Of a stretch of DNA of 64,000 bases, positions 8,115 through 16,646 are shown one piece after another (the stretch's first letter is position 1; the number at the start of each line of letters is the position of its first letter). Location: positions 310,001 to 374,000 of the forward strand of contig NZ_AUMP01000002.1 of assembly GCF_000430745.1 (NCBI RefSeq). The letters are read 5' to 3'. The notes under the pieces were generated by a model, which was not told the origin of the DNA, did no database searches, and was given only the letters and a program-made list of their open reading frames with translations. Position numbers and translations under genes: made by a program. The stretch comes from Fictibacillus gelatini DSM 15865. GTDB lineage: Bacteria; Bacillota; Bacilli; Bacillales; Fictibacillaceae.

Positions 8115-9230
8115 ATGAAAGATCCACGCATTGGGCAATTAGCCAAAAATTTAATTACATATTCCGTACGTCTGCAAAAAGGGGAAAAGATTTTAATTGA
8201 GAACTTCGGCCTGCAAAAGGAACTTGTTAATGCCCTTGTTAAAGAAGCATATGCGGCTGGCGGCCATCCATTCGTTCTTTTAAAAGATAACTCCGTATTG
8301 CGCGAACAGCTTCTTGGCGCAAATGAAGAACAATTTGAATTGATTGCGAAGCAAGAAGCGGATTTAATGGCGCAAATGGATGCGTATATCGGATTGCGCT
8401 CCGGAGACAACATCGCAGAATTGTCCGATGTTCCGCCAGAACGAATGAAAATTTATGAACAAACGGTTGGCGAAAAGGTCCACCGCAAAATTCGCGTTCC
8501 GAAAACGAAATGGTGTGTTCTTCGTTATCCTTCCGCGTCAATGGCCCAGCTTGCAGGTATGAGTACCGAGGCTTTTGAAGACTTCTATTTCGATGTTTGC
8601 AATCTTGACTACAGCAAAATGAATAAGGCAATGGATGCACTTGTTGAATTAATGGAAAAAACGGATCGCGTTCACATAAAAGGGTCTGGAACAGATTTAA
8701 CATTCTCGATCAAGGGTATCCCTGCCATTAAGTGTGCTGGACATGCGAATATCCCGGACGGCGAAGTATACACAGCTCCGGTCAAAGATTCTGTCAATGG
8801 AACGATTTCCTATAATACGCCTTCACCTTATCATGGATTTACCTTTGAAAGCGTTCAATTAACCTTTGAAAATGGAAAAATTGTTAAGGCGACCGCAAAT
8901 GATACGGAACGAATTAACAAAATCTTTGATACAGACGAAGGTGCCCGTTACATTGGTGAGTTTGCGATCGGTGTAAACCCTTACATTTTACATCCGATGA
9001 AAGATATTTTATTCGATGAAAAAATCGATGGCAGCTTCCATTTCACACCTGGCCAGGCATATGACGAAGCCTACAACGGAAATGATTCAAACATCCACTG
9101 GGATATGGTCATGATACAACGTCCGGAATATGGTGGCGGTGAAATTTATTTTGATGACCGTCTCATCCGTAAAGATGGCCGCTTTGTCATCCCAGAACTT
9201 GAGGGGCTCAACCCGGAAAATCTAAAATAA
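8115..9230 (+). CDS. ampS: M29-family metallo-aminopeptidase
   Basis: A cytoplasmic aminopeptidase of family M29 (AmpS/PepS/AmpT). The 371-aa length is typical when ATG 8115, 8 bp after GGGGAGG, is used; the longer in-frame extension has no ribosome site. Metal-ligand blocks are visible: PDGEVYTAP (Glu), GARYIGEFAIGVNP (Glu), the His/Tyr region around HFTPGQAYDEAY, and IHWDMVM (His/Asp). It is monocistronic between its own promoter and a hairpin, convergent with murC. Confidence 0.93.
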   Translation: MKDPRIGQLAKNLITYSVRLQKGEKILIENFGLQKELVNALVKEAYAAGGHPFVLLKDNSVLREQLLGANEEQFELIAKQEADLMAQMDAYIGLRSGDNIAELSDVPPERMKIYEQTVGEKVHRKIRVPKTKWCVLRYPSASMAQLAGMSTEAFEDFYFDVCNLDYSKMNKAMDALVELMEKTDRVHIKGSGTDLTFSIKGIPAIKCAGHANIPDGEVYTAPVKDSVNGTISYNTPSPYHGFTFESVQLTFENGKIVKATANDTERINKIFDTDEGARYIGEFAIGVNPYILHPMKDILFDEKIDGSFHFTPGQAYDEAYNGNDSNIHWDMVMIQRPEYGGGEIYFDDRLIRKDGRFVIPELEGLNPENLK

Positions 9231-9235
9231 CAATA

Positions 9236-9276
9236 AAAGGGAAGAAAGACAATGCACATAGGTCCTTCTTCCCTTT
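9236..9276. terminator. Hairpin between ampS and murC
   Basis: A perfect 11-bp stem (AAAGGGAAGAA at 9236-9246, TTCTTCCCTTT at 9266-9276) between convergent genes. The U-tract is better on the murC (minus) side. Confidence 0.7.
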
Positions 9277-9279
9277 GGA

Positions 9280-10578
9280 TTATGCTAATGCTTTTTCATA
9301 AGCTTTTTGGAACTTTTGAATATCTCCCGCGCCCATAAATAAAAGGACACCAGCATCATATTTTTTCAAAATATCGATTCCTTCTTCTGTTATCACTTCA
9401 GCATTCGGAATTTTCTTTTGTAGATCGTAAATCGTTAAAGCACCAGCGTTTTCCCTGGCGGAGCCAAAAATATCGCACAAATAAACAGCATCCGCCTGTT
9501 TTAAACTCTCTGCAAATTCATCAAGGAACGTTTTCGTTCTTGTAAAGGTATGCGGCTGAAAAATAGCCACTACCGGACGGCCGGAATATTTATATTTGGC
9601 CGCTTCAATCGTCGCCTTAATTTCCGTTGGATGGTGGGCATAATCGTCGATCACTACTTGAGCCCCCACAGGCTTCTCGGAAAAACGCCGTTTGACTCCC
9701 TGGAATGTATAGAGCCCATCTTTTATAGCTTCAACCGGTATATGTTCATAGTGGCAAAGCGCAATGACTGAAAGAGCATTCAGCACATTATGGGTGCCAT
9801 ATCCTTGAATCGTAAATGTATGGAAAAACGAATTGCGAATGTAGACATCAAATGTCGTACCTTCTGCCCCGCGGCGAATATTCTTCCCTTGAACATCGTT
9901 ATCGTCCTCAAGACCGTAAAAAAGAATAGGGACCTGTGCGTGAAGTTTTTGCAAATATGGGTCATCCCCATAAGCGATAATTCCTTTCTTCACTTGCATC
10001 GCCATCTGCTGAAACGCATCAAACACGTCGTCAATATCTTTAAAATAATCGGGATGGTCGAAATCAATGTTCGTCATAATGCAGTACGATGGCTCATACG
10101 CTAGAAAATGCCGGCGATATTCACAGGCTTCATACACAAAAAAGTCACTGTCTTTTACCCCTTTACCGGTACCATCGCCGATCAAAAAAGATGTCGGTTT
10201 TGCACATTCCAGCACATGGGCCAATAGCCCGGTTGTAGACGTCTTTCCGTGAGAACCGGCAACACCTATACTTGTGAACTTTTTCATAAAGTCCCCGAGG
10301 AAATGGTGATAACGGTAAATCGGTAAACCAAGCTCTCTTGCGGCAATCAATTCTTCGTGATCGTCGCTAAACGCATTTCCCGCGATAATCGTCTGCCCTT
10401 CTTTTATATTTTCTTTCTGAAATGGAAGTATCTTTATCTTTCTCTCTTCCAGAGCTTGTTGTGTGAAAAATACTTTTTCAACATCCGAACCTTGAACATC
10501 ATGTTTCATATCGTGCAGAATTTGTGCCAGTGCACTCATTCCTGTACCTTTGATTCCAACAAAATGGTATTGTGTCAT
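9280..10578 (-). CDS. murC: UDP-N-acetylmuramate--L-alanine ligase
   Basis: Adds the first L-Ala of the peptidoglycan stem peptide, using ATP. 432 aa, standard for Bacillus. [12 protein letters not shown] at the N-terminus is the UDP-binding Rossmann loop. The ATP P-loop [10 protein letters not shown] starts at residue 108. Central FDHPDYF and C-terminal DDYAHHPTE are Mur-ligase signatures. GGAGG lies 8 bp before the ATG. It is the only Mur ligase in this region, as in B. subtilis where murC sits by ytxG. Confidence 0.96.
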   Translation of the reverse strand: MTQYHFVGIKGTGMSALAQILHDMKHDVQGSDVEKVFFTQQALEERKIKILPFQKENIKEGQTIIAGNAFSDDHEELIAARELGLPIYRYHHFLGDFMKKFTSIGVAGSHGKTSTTGLLAHVLECAKPTSFLIGDGTGKGVKDSDFFVYEACEYRRHFLAYEPSYCIMTNIDFDHPDYFKDIDDVFDAFQQMAMQVKKGIIAYGDDPYLQKLHAQVPILFYGLEDDNDVQGKNIRRGAEGTTFDVYIRNSFFHTFTIQGYGTHNVLNALSVIALCHYEHIPVEAIKDGLYTFQGVKRRFSEKPVGAQVVIDDYAHHPTEIKATIEAAKYKYSGRPVVAIFQPHTFTRTKTFLDEFAESLKQADAVYLCDIFGSARENAGALTIYDLQKKIPNAEVITEEGIDILKKYDAGVLLFMGAGDIQKFQKAYEKALA

Positions 10579-10799
10579 TTAAAGGACCTCCGCAGTTACA
10601 CACCTTCTCAAAAGGTCTAATTTATATGTGTTAAATAAGACGCGGCCCGTTTTGATAAAAAGGACTCACGCGTCAGTAATGGCAGCATTACGTTATATAA
10701 AACCGTTTACTTTTTCTTTAGTATATGACTGCCAAAAGTATAATGATATTCGATATGTAGTGAACAACTCACTATTTATCATTATAGCAAAAAATAAAG
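10579..10799 (-). other. murC leader region
   Basis: About 260 bp separate murC from the next gene. Leftward there is an extended -10 box TGCTATAAT near 10780-10788 that could give a leader of about 195 nt, and a weak hairpin (ACCTT/AAGGT) near 10600-10615. No convincing small gene or riboswitch was recognised. Confidence 0.35.
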
Positions 10800-10821
10800 T
10801 CCATCACCATACGATGATGGA
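10789..10821 (-). terminator. Terminator after the nicotinate phosphoribosyltransferase gene
   Basis: Stem TCCATCA/TGATGGA (10800-10806 with 10815-10821), followed leftward by CTTTATTTTTT. Confidence 0.75.
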
Positions 10822-10840
10822 ACGCATCCAGCTAAAGATG

Positions 10841-11938
10841 CTATTCGACTTTTTCAAGCCGAGGATTCGGCCGGTAAAATCTCCCCGATTTCGCTTGATG
10901 AATCCCGTTTAACAATACATTATCCCCTGTAAAGGCGATGTTGATTTTAAGCAAACTACTGCCAACGCCGTAAATATCAACGGGAACATTTAGTTTTTCA
11001 AATTGAGTAATTCGATCTTTTGTAAATCCTCCGCTCACTACAATTTTCACATGGTGATATCCTTCGTCGTCCAGTGCTTTTCGAAGAGCGAAAATAAGCT
11101 GTGGATTGACGCCGCGCGGATCGAAGTCACCAAGAACATGCTGGTTCCGGAAAAAATATTGATCGACCATCGTCCTTGATGTATCGACTCTGACTCCTTT
11201 AAGCGTATCCCCGAACTCTCTAGCAAGATTTAAGCTATCTGTAATGACATCATTGTTATAATCGACGAGTGAAATAAGCTCATCTTCTGGATACATTTCA
11301 TGGTAGGCTTTTGTCGCTGCAACGATATCCCCTTCAAAAAGCTGAATTAAAGCATGGGGCATCGTTCCCATCCCTTGTTTGCCCCACCATTCGTTCATCG
11401 CATGTGTTGCCTGGGCCGTCGAGCCGCCAATATATGCGGCATAACCATCGCCAGCCTGTTGCGAAAAATGGTCATCCCGATCACCCATAAAAATGACCGG
11501 CTTTTGTACCCCCGAAATACTTGCCGCCTTTACAACATTATACACGTTCGTCGCCACCGAAGTTCTACGGGCAAGAATCCCGTCAATCATTCCTTCAAGG
11601 AAACCGAAATATTCATATGGGCCGGTAATCGTCATCACCGTCTCAAACGGTGAAATTTTGTCCCCATCCTTTAAAGAATAAATTTCTAGCTCTTCTGGAT
11701 TTTTGGCAAATGTTTTAACAAGAGCAATCGCTTCATCTGTTCCGCAAAGAACAGCATCGTTTTTTTGAAAAAATTGCATGGTCACAACATTGCCCGGTTT
11801 AAATTTTTTTACAATCTCACACGTTTTCAAAAAATATACCGCGGAAAACCAGCCATCACCTACACGCTCATCAAACTTAAATGTCCGATTGGTAAGCCGC
11901 TTTATCTTTCCTTGAAGCTTCATTTCTATTTCTTTCAT
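10841..11938 (-). CDS. Nicotinate phosphoribosyltransferase
   Basis: 365 aa, NAD salvage: nicotinate plus PRPP gives nicotinate mononucleotide. Features of the NAPRTase/QAPRTase fold: RRTSVATNVYNVVKAA, FMGDRDDHF, STAQATHAMNEW, GTMPHALIQ and VRVDTSRT, with VSGGFTKD late. The size and the GTMPHALI block resemble the shorter archaeal/Firmicute NAPRTases rather than the ~480-aa YueK type. Start chosen at ATG 11938 because GAGGAG lies 6 bp upstream; the ATG 36 bp earlier has no site. I do not recall this gene at the equivalent B. subtilis position. Confidence 0.85.
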   Translation of the reverse strand: MKEIEMKLQGKIKRLTNRTFKFDERVGDGWFSAVYFLKTCEIVKKFKPGNVVTMQFFQKNDAVLCGTDEAIALVKTFAKNPEELEIYSLKDGDKISPFETVMTITGPYEYFGFLEGMIDGILARRTSVATNVYNVVKAASISGVQKPVIFMGDRDDHFSQQAGDGYAAYIGGSTAQATHAMNEWWGKQGMGTMPHALIQLFEGDIVAATKAYHEMYPEDELISLVDYNNDVITDSLNLAREFGDTLKGVRVDTSRTMVDQYFFRNQHVLGDFDPRGVNPQLIFALRKALDDEGYHHVKIVVSGGFTKDRITQFEKLNVPVDIYGVGSSLLKINIAFTGDNVLLNGIHQAKSGRFYRPNPRLEKVE

Positions 11939-12035
11939 CATAAACTCCTCATTATCTATCGCAACGTAACGCATTTATTTTTTCTTAAAAACTTTCATCC
12001 TTCTTATGATATATAACTGGCGGGAAGAAAACAAG

Positions 12036-12067
12036 AAAAAGCTGATTGTAAATACAACCAGCTTTTT
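12036..12067 (-). terminator. sftA terminator
   Basis: A 15-bp stem with one mismatch (AAAAAGCTG...CAGCTTTTT), followed leftward by CTTGTTTTC. It overlaps the sftA stop. Confidence 0.8.
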
Positions 12068-14570
12068 ACACTTCCATTTCACTGTACAATTTGTTTTCAA
12101 ATTCTTCCTGGCTAATGAGGACATTCCTCGGTTTGCTTCCCATCGCTTCTGAAACGAGGCCAAACGCCTCCATCATATCAATTAGCCTGGCCGCCCGGTT
12201 GTACCCGATTCGGAATCTTCGTTGTAAACTGGAGGAAGAAGCTGTCCCCATTTCAAGGACATAATAACAAGCTTCTTCAAATAAATCGTCCTCCTGATCA
12301 ACCGTTTGATTGGTTTGAATTAATTCTTCCCTGCTAAATAAGTATTCTACATGCGTTTGCTTTTTTACATATTCAGTGACGCGCTCAATTTCCTCGTCCG
12401 AAACAAAATTCCCTTGAATGCGAACCGCTTTGTTTGAGCCGTTTTCCATAAACAACATATCCCCGCGGCCAAGGAGACGTTCCGCTCCGCTCATGTCAAT
12501 GATCGTACGCGAATCGACGGCTGATGAAACGGCAAAGGCGACACGTGTAGGAATGTTCGCTTTTATGAGTCCGGTAATGACATCTACGGATGGACGCTGA
12601 GTTGCAAGAAGCAAATGAATGCCGCAGGCCCTTGCTTTTTGCGCAATCCGGCAAATCGCCTCCTCTACATCATGAGGTGAAACCATCATTAAATCCGCCA
12701 GCTCATCGATAACAACTACGATAAATGGCATTTTATTGGCCTCGTGCTTCTCGGCTTTCATTTTTTCATTGTACCGCTTAATATCTCGAACCCCTGTCTT
12801 TGCGAATTCCTCGTAACGGCGTTCCATTTCTTCCACGGCCCATTTGAGTGCCATTGTCGCTTCTTTTGCATCTGTAATGACTGGTGTAACGAGATGCGGA
12901 ATTTGGTTATAAGGCGCGAGCTCTACGATTTTCGGATCGATAAGAAGAAGGCGAACATCATCCGGAGACGCCTTATACATCAGTGACACAAGAATGGAAT
13001 TAATGCAAACGCTCTTTCCGGACCCGGTCGCCCCGGCAATTAAACCGTGCGGCATTTTTTGCAAATCGGTCACAATCGGCTTGCCAGAAATATCAAGCCC
13101 TAGAGCTACTGTCAAAGGCGAATCGCTCCGGCGAAATTCTTCACTCTGGATAATTTCTCGTAAAAACACCGGCTGGCTGATCCGGTTTGGCACCTCGATC
13201 CCTATCGTGTTTTTCCCCGGAATCGGCGCTTCTATCCGGATGTCTTTGGCTGAGAGACTTAATTTAATATCATCGCTTAAGTTCGTAATTTTGTTCACTT
13301 TCACCCCCGGGGCCGGCTGAACTTCCATTCTTGTTACTGATGGACCTTTCGTTAAATGAACGACTTTTGCATTAACATTGAAGTTATCAAGCGTCAATTG
13401 CAACAATTCCCTTTGTTCTTCAAGCCAAATGGCGTCATCTTCCGCCTGCTTTGGAGGAACATTTAACAGTTCAAGTGAAGGAAAATGGCCTTTCGGGACT
13501 TCTCTTTCACTCATTTTTTTAAATGGAACGGTTATTTCCTCACCTGTTTGTTTTTGTTTTTGGATTTGCCGGTCTTTTTTTAACATCATCACGTTAAATG
13601 GAATGTTCGTTCCACCGCGCTTCGGCTGGTCCCGTTTTTCTTCTTTTTTGGCTATTAAAGAGGATTCTTCTTTCGTTTCATTATTCACGGCAGATTTCTT
13701 CATTTCTCCGGAATGCATGACATTGGCGCCATTATTCTCTTCTTCCATCCTTTTAGCCAATGGAAGTATGTTCTGCCCGGATACCACTTTTTCTTTCTTG
13801 GATAGATCCTGTTGAATTTCTTCTGCGTGTGGCTCACTTTCAACACGAGCCATCTTCACTGCTTCGGGGATCTCGTCTTTTGTAACAGAAATTCCATCCT
13901 CTTTTTTGTTATTAATTTCCTCAACCCGCTCTTCATCTCCCCCGGTCGTTTCATCAAAGACGTTACGTTCATCGGCAGGTTCGGCTTCAAAGAGCAAACC
14001 TTCGAATTGCTCTCTATCTTTATTTAACTCGTCCAGGGTAGTTTCTTCCAAACTTGTTTTTACATCATTTGTTGATTGGATTCCGTTCTCCCTTGGGCGA
14101 AATCCATAGACGGGAGATAAAGCCCTTCGTTTTTTAGTTTCACTGGATAAATCATTGGCTAGTTCTTTGCTGTCTTCGACTCTTTTTAAGTTACGGTTGC
14201 CGAATCCATATACCGGAGACGGAATTTCTGTCGGCTTAAAATTCGTACCGGAGTATTTTTTAGTCTCCTTATGTTCGATTTTACTTTCTTTTTTTTCCGG
14301 CGCCTCATACTTTTTTTCTAATGGCTCTGGACGATACGGAATTCTTTTTTCATCAGGAATTAACGGAAACCGGAAATTTCCGTTTGGGTAATGATGGACC
14401 ATCTTTGCCTTTGCTTGTTTTTCTTGATTTTGAATCCTTCCAATACTCCGGGTAACCCGGGGCTGATTCGGCTTCACTTTCATTACTTTATGTATCGCTT
14501 GATCTCGTTCATCCGGCTCTGAAGGCTCGTCACCAAATAGCAGATTCATTAATTTTTTATACCAGGGCAT
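12066..14570 (-). CDS. sftA: Septum-associated DNA translocase SftA (FtsK/SpoIIIE family)
   Basis: A soluble FtsK-type motor that moves chromosome arms clear of the closing septum. 834 aa with no transmembrane segments, which separates it from SpoIIIE. Residues 1-370 are charged and low-complexity, with two SPVYGF motifs near 118 and 152. The RecA-like motor follows (Walker A GATGSGKS at 513-520, Walker B LVVVVIDELADLMM-like region). The C-terminal winged-helix gamma domain (ACYYVLEMGTASSSSLQRRF) reads KOPS-type DNA. It is shorter than B. subtilis SftA, as I recall about 950 aa, mainly in the linker. The ribosome site (AAGGTG) is modest. Confidence 0.93.
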   Translation of the reverse strand: MPWYKKLMNLLFGDEPSEPDERDQAIHKVMKVKPNQPRVTRSIGRIQNQEKQAKAKMVHHYPNGNFRFPLIPDEKRIPYRPEPLEKKYEAPEKKESKIEHKETKKYSGTNFKPTEIPSPVYGFGNRNLKRVEDSKELANDLSSETKKRRALSPVYGFRPRENGIQSTNDVKTSLEETTLDELNKDREQFEGLLFEAEPADERNVFDETTGGDEERVEEINNKKEDGISVTKDEIPEAVKMARVESEPHAEEIQQDLSKKEKVVSGQNILPLAKRMEEENNGANVMHSGEMKKSAVNNETKEESSLIAKKEEKRDQPKRGGTNIPFNVMMLKKDRQIQKQKQTGEEITVPFKKMSEREVPKGHFPSLELLNVPPKQAEDDAIWLEEQRELLQLTLDNFNVNAKVVHLTKGPSVTRMEVQPAPGVKVNKITNLSDDIKLSLSAKDIRIEAPIPGKNTIGIEVPNRISQPVFLREIIQSEEFRRSDSPLTVALGLDISGKPIVTDLQKMPHGLIAGATGSGKSVCINSILVSLMYKASPDDVRLLLIDPKIVELAPYNQIPHLVTPVITDAKEATMALKWAVEEMERRYEEFAKTGVRDIKRYNEKMKAEKHEANKMPFIVVVIDELADLMMVSPHDVEEAICRIAQKARACGIHLLLATQRPSVDVITGLIKANIPTRVAFAVSSAVDSRTIIDMSGAERLLGRGDMLFMENGSNKAVRIQGNFVSDEEIERVTEYVKKQTHVEYLFSREELIQTNQTVDQEDDLFEEACYYVLEMGTASSSSLQRRFRIGYNRAARLIDMMEAFGLVSEAMGSKPRNVLISQEEFENKLYSEMEV

Positions 14571-14625
14571 TTTTTCACCTTCTTTTCGTACCGTTTATTT
14601 TTGTTTACTGAATGTTAATTTTAAG

Positions 14626-14655
14626 AAAAACCACTAGATTTCTCTAGCGGTTTTT
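14626..14655 (-). terminator. Terminator after ytpR
   Basis: Stem AAAAACCRCTAGA/TCTAGCGGTTTTT spanning 14626-14655, with a T-rich run leftward (TTTTTCTTAAAATT). It overlaps the ytpR stop and separates it from sftA. Confidence 0.8.
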
Positions 14656-15261
14656 CGATTGAAAAAAATCGGTTCCTACTTGAGCATCCTCTGGAAGCAC
14701 GAGAATCCCTTTTTCTTGAGGAGCATTTGGTAAATCTAGTTCTTTTGCCGAACAAATCATACCAGATGAATCGACTCCTCTTAAAGAAGCTTCTTTAATT
14801 ACTAAGCCGCTCGGCATAATCGCTCCGACCCGGGCAACGACAACTTTCTGCCCTTGCTCCACATTAGGTGCCCCGCAAACAATTTGCAGCGTTTCCTCAC
14901 CGATATCAACTTTACAAATGCTTAATTTATCGGCATTCGGATGTTTTTCTTTTTCTTTTACTAACCCGACAATAAATTTCGGACGTAAGTCGGCTTTCAA
15001 TTGGTCATCAAATCCATTTTCAGACAAAATACGATTGGATAACTGAACTACATCTTCCATCCGCTCAACGGGACCGTTTCCTTCCACATGACCGTAATTG
15101 GATACGTGAAAAATATTGTAGCCCACCGTTTCATTGGTTTCCTTATGGAATATGCGGACGACATCGCCTTTTTGTTCTGTCGCACGGTCGTCAAGTTCGA
15201 TAGCTTTTAATTGAATGAGTAACGTGTCTCCTATTCCATCTTTGTTATAGTAAATGTTCAT
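14644..15261 (-). CDS. ytpR: YtpR: tRNA-binding (OB-fold) domain protein
   Basis: 205 aa. The C-terminal half (about residues 95-200) is the EMAP/PheT-type tRNA-binding OB fold (VGLVKEKEKHPNADKLSICKVDIG, GLVIKEASLRGVDSSGMICSAKEL). The N-terminal half is the DUF4479 region of YtpR proteins. It resembles a detached N-terminus of the PheRS beta chain; its cellular role is unknown. The start overlaps the ytpQ stop by 4 bp (ATGA), so translation is coupled. Confidence 0.9.
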   Translation of the reverse strand: MNIYYNKDGIGDTLLIQLKAIELDDRATEQKGDVVRIFHKETNETVGYNIFHVSNYGHVEGNGPVERMEDVVQLSNRILSENGFDDQLKADLRPKFIVGLVKEKEKHPNADKLSICKVDIGEETLQIVCGAPNVEQGQKVVVARVGAIMPSGLVIKEASLRGVDSSGMICSAKELDLPNAPQEKGILVLPEDAQVGTDFFQSKNR

Positions 15262-16076
15262 TTACGATCTCCTTCCATTTCATCAACAGGTCTATTTTTT
15301 GCAAGTATAAATATCGGCTCTAACTCGCCTTTTTCATAGATGAACGGCAATGCAGTAATTGGCACGCGTCCATTCATGAAAAATTGCATCGCCATCTGCC
15401 CTAAAATATCATACCCTTGATCATTTTGAATGTCAGCAAAAATTAACACGTCCTGATGTGGGATGCTGACCGCAAGCGTGCCCGAGACCTTCTGTTCCAT
15501 TTTCTCAAGCAAGGAAGAATTAATGATCCTGCTTGCATCATAGCCGTCGTTATAGTTAATAAAATAAAAGGTGTTCCCGGCGACAACGTCTTCTTTCATT
15601 TCATTTTCGAGTGAGCGGATGTTGAATAACGCCATTTCTTTCAGCTGTTTTAATGTTAAACCTTCTTGATCTGCCATTTCCTTTGTTAAAAGACGATAGC
15701 TCTTCCCGAGATCAAGAGCAAAAAAGATGCGGGTTTCTGCCGTATGATCTTCATAAAGCAAAACTTTTCCTTCGGTTGTTTCTGTTGGAAACGAAGTCGA
15801 TCGAATAACAGGATAAATATTCTTTCGGCTAACGTTTGTCATTTGCTGTTTGCTTGCATTTAACGCCTCTTCTACTGTGTATACCATTTCGTCGATAAAA
15901 CGGTCTTTTTGTCGTTCCCATTTAACGACAAGCCCTGAAAGTGAAAGGGTGATTCCTGTTTTCGTTTCTTTATTTTCAACTCGAAGCTTTTCCGATTCCC
16001 GGTCATATGTTATCGTCCATTCCGGACGGCAAAGTCTTTCCTCTAACGCCTTTTTCAACTGGATTGGAGAACTCAT
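15258..16076 (-). CDS. ytpQ: DUF1444 protein YtpQ
   Basis: A 272-aa cytoplasmic protein of the YtpQ/UPF0354 family, function unknown. ATG 16076 is chosen because GGGGAGG lies 8 bp before it and MSSPIQLKKALEERL aligns with the known YtpQ start; a 25-codon longer frame crosses the upstream terminator. Conserved blocks: PVIRSTSFP, LFALDLGKSYRLLT-like (FFALDLGKSYRLLT) and YDILGQMAM. Upstream partner of ytpR. Confidence 0.88.
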   Translation of the reverse strand: MSSPIQLKKALEERLCRPEWTITYDRESEKLRVENKETKTGITLSLSGLVVKWERQKDRFIDEMVYTVEEALNASKQQMTNVSRKNIYPVIRSTSFPTETTEGKVLLYEDHTAETRIFFALDLGKSYRLLTKEMADQEGLTLKQLKEMALFNIRSLENEMKEDVVAGNTFYFINYNDGYDASRIINSSLLEKMEQKVSGTLAVSIPHQDVLIFADIQNDQGYDILGQMAMQFFMNGRVPITALPFIYEKGELEPIFILAKNRPVDEMEGDRK

Positions 16077-16105
16077 TACTAAAACCTCCCCTTTTTCAAA
16101 CGAAT

Positions 16106-16130
16106 AAAACCCCCTATAAGGAGGTTTTAT
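16106..16130 (-). terminator. Terminator after ytpP
   Basis: Leftward stem AAAACCTCCT/AGGGGGTTTT with one mismatch, then TTTTATTCG. Confidence 0.65.
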
Positions 16131-16171
16131 TTGGATCTTAAATACCTTCATTATACCATTCTTTTGCGGGC

Positions 16172-16501
16172 TTATTCAGCGGGAATTGATAATCCTTCCA
16201 AAAATGAAGTGATTTGTTCCTTTGTTTTTCGTTCTTTATTCACATAGCGGCCAACTTCTTTCCCGCTTTTAAATGCGACAAAGCTTGGAATGCCAAAAAT
16301 GTCCATTTCCTGGCAAAGTTCGATATGTTCATCCCGATTGACATAAACGAACGTAAAGTCTGAAAATTGTTCTTCAATTTCAGGCAAAAAAGGTTTAATA
16401 AAAACACAATCCGGACACCAATCAGCCGAAAATAAGATGACCGTCACGTTATCGCTATTTAAGTAAGATTGCAATTCCTCTCTGGATTCAATCGTTTTCA
16501 T
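16172..16501 (-). CDS. ytpP: Thioredoxin-like protein YtpP
   Basis: 109 aa, a complete thioredoxin fold with the redox motif WCPDC (about residues 28-32) and the cis-Pro loop GIPSF. The CPDC centre differs from the CGPC of housekeeping thioredoxin, so the partner is probably specialised. Start at ATG 16501, 8 bp after GAGAGGAG; it gives a length like B. subtilis YtpP. Monocistronic by the visible hairpins. Confidence 0.9.
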   Translation of the reverse strand: MKTIESREELQSYLNSDNVTVILFSADWCPDCVFIKPFLPEIEEQFSDFTFVYVNRDEHIELCQEMDIFGIPSFVAFKSGKEVGRYVNKERKTKEQITSFLEGLSIPAE

Positions 16502-16599
16502 ATTATTTACTCCTCTCAAAATTCCTTATCCTATACTTTGACAGTACCAAAACAACCGGGAATAATCCACTCATTTGCAACGAAATTCCGAAATTGTTA

Positions 16600-16626
16600 T
16601 CAAGAAGATTTCAAAAATACCGATAT
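16600..16626 (+). promoter_or_regulatory. Sigma-D-type promoter of the chemoreceptor gene
   Basis: -35 TCAA (16600-16603), 15-bp spacer, -10 ACCGATAT (16619-16626). It fits the B. subtilis sigma-D pattern TAAA-N15-GCCGATAT with one change in each box. The start codon is only 20 bp downstream. Confidence 0.72.
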
Positions 16627-16646
16627 TATTAAAGGGAGGGATCATC

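Noticed and set aside
10628-10912. Plus-strand frame between murC and the phosphoribosyltransferase gene
   Set aside because: No ribosome site, crosses a terminator and overlaps the 3' end of a conserved gene.
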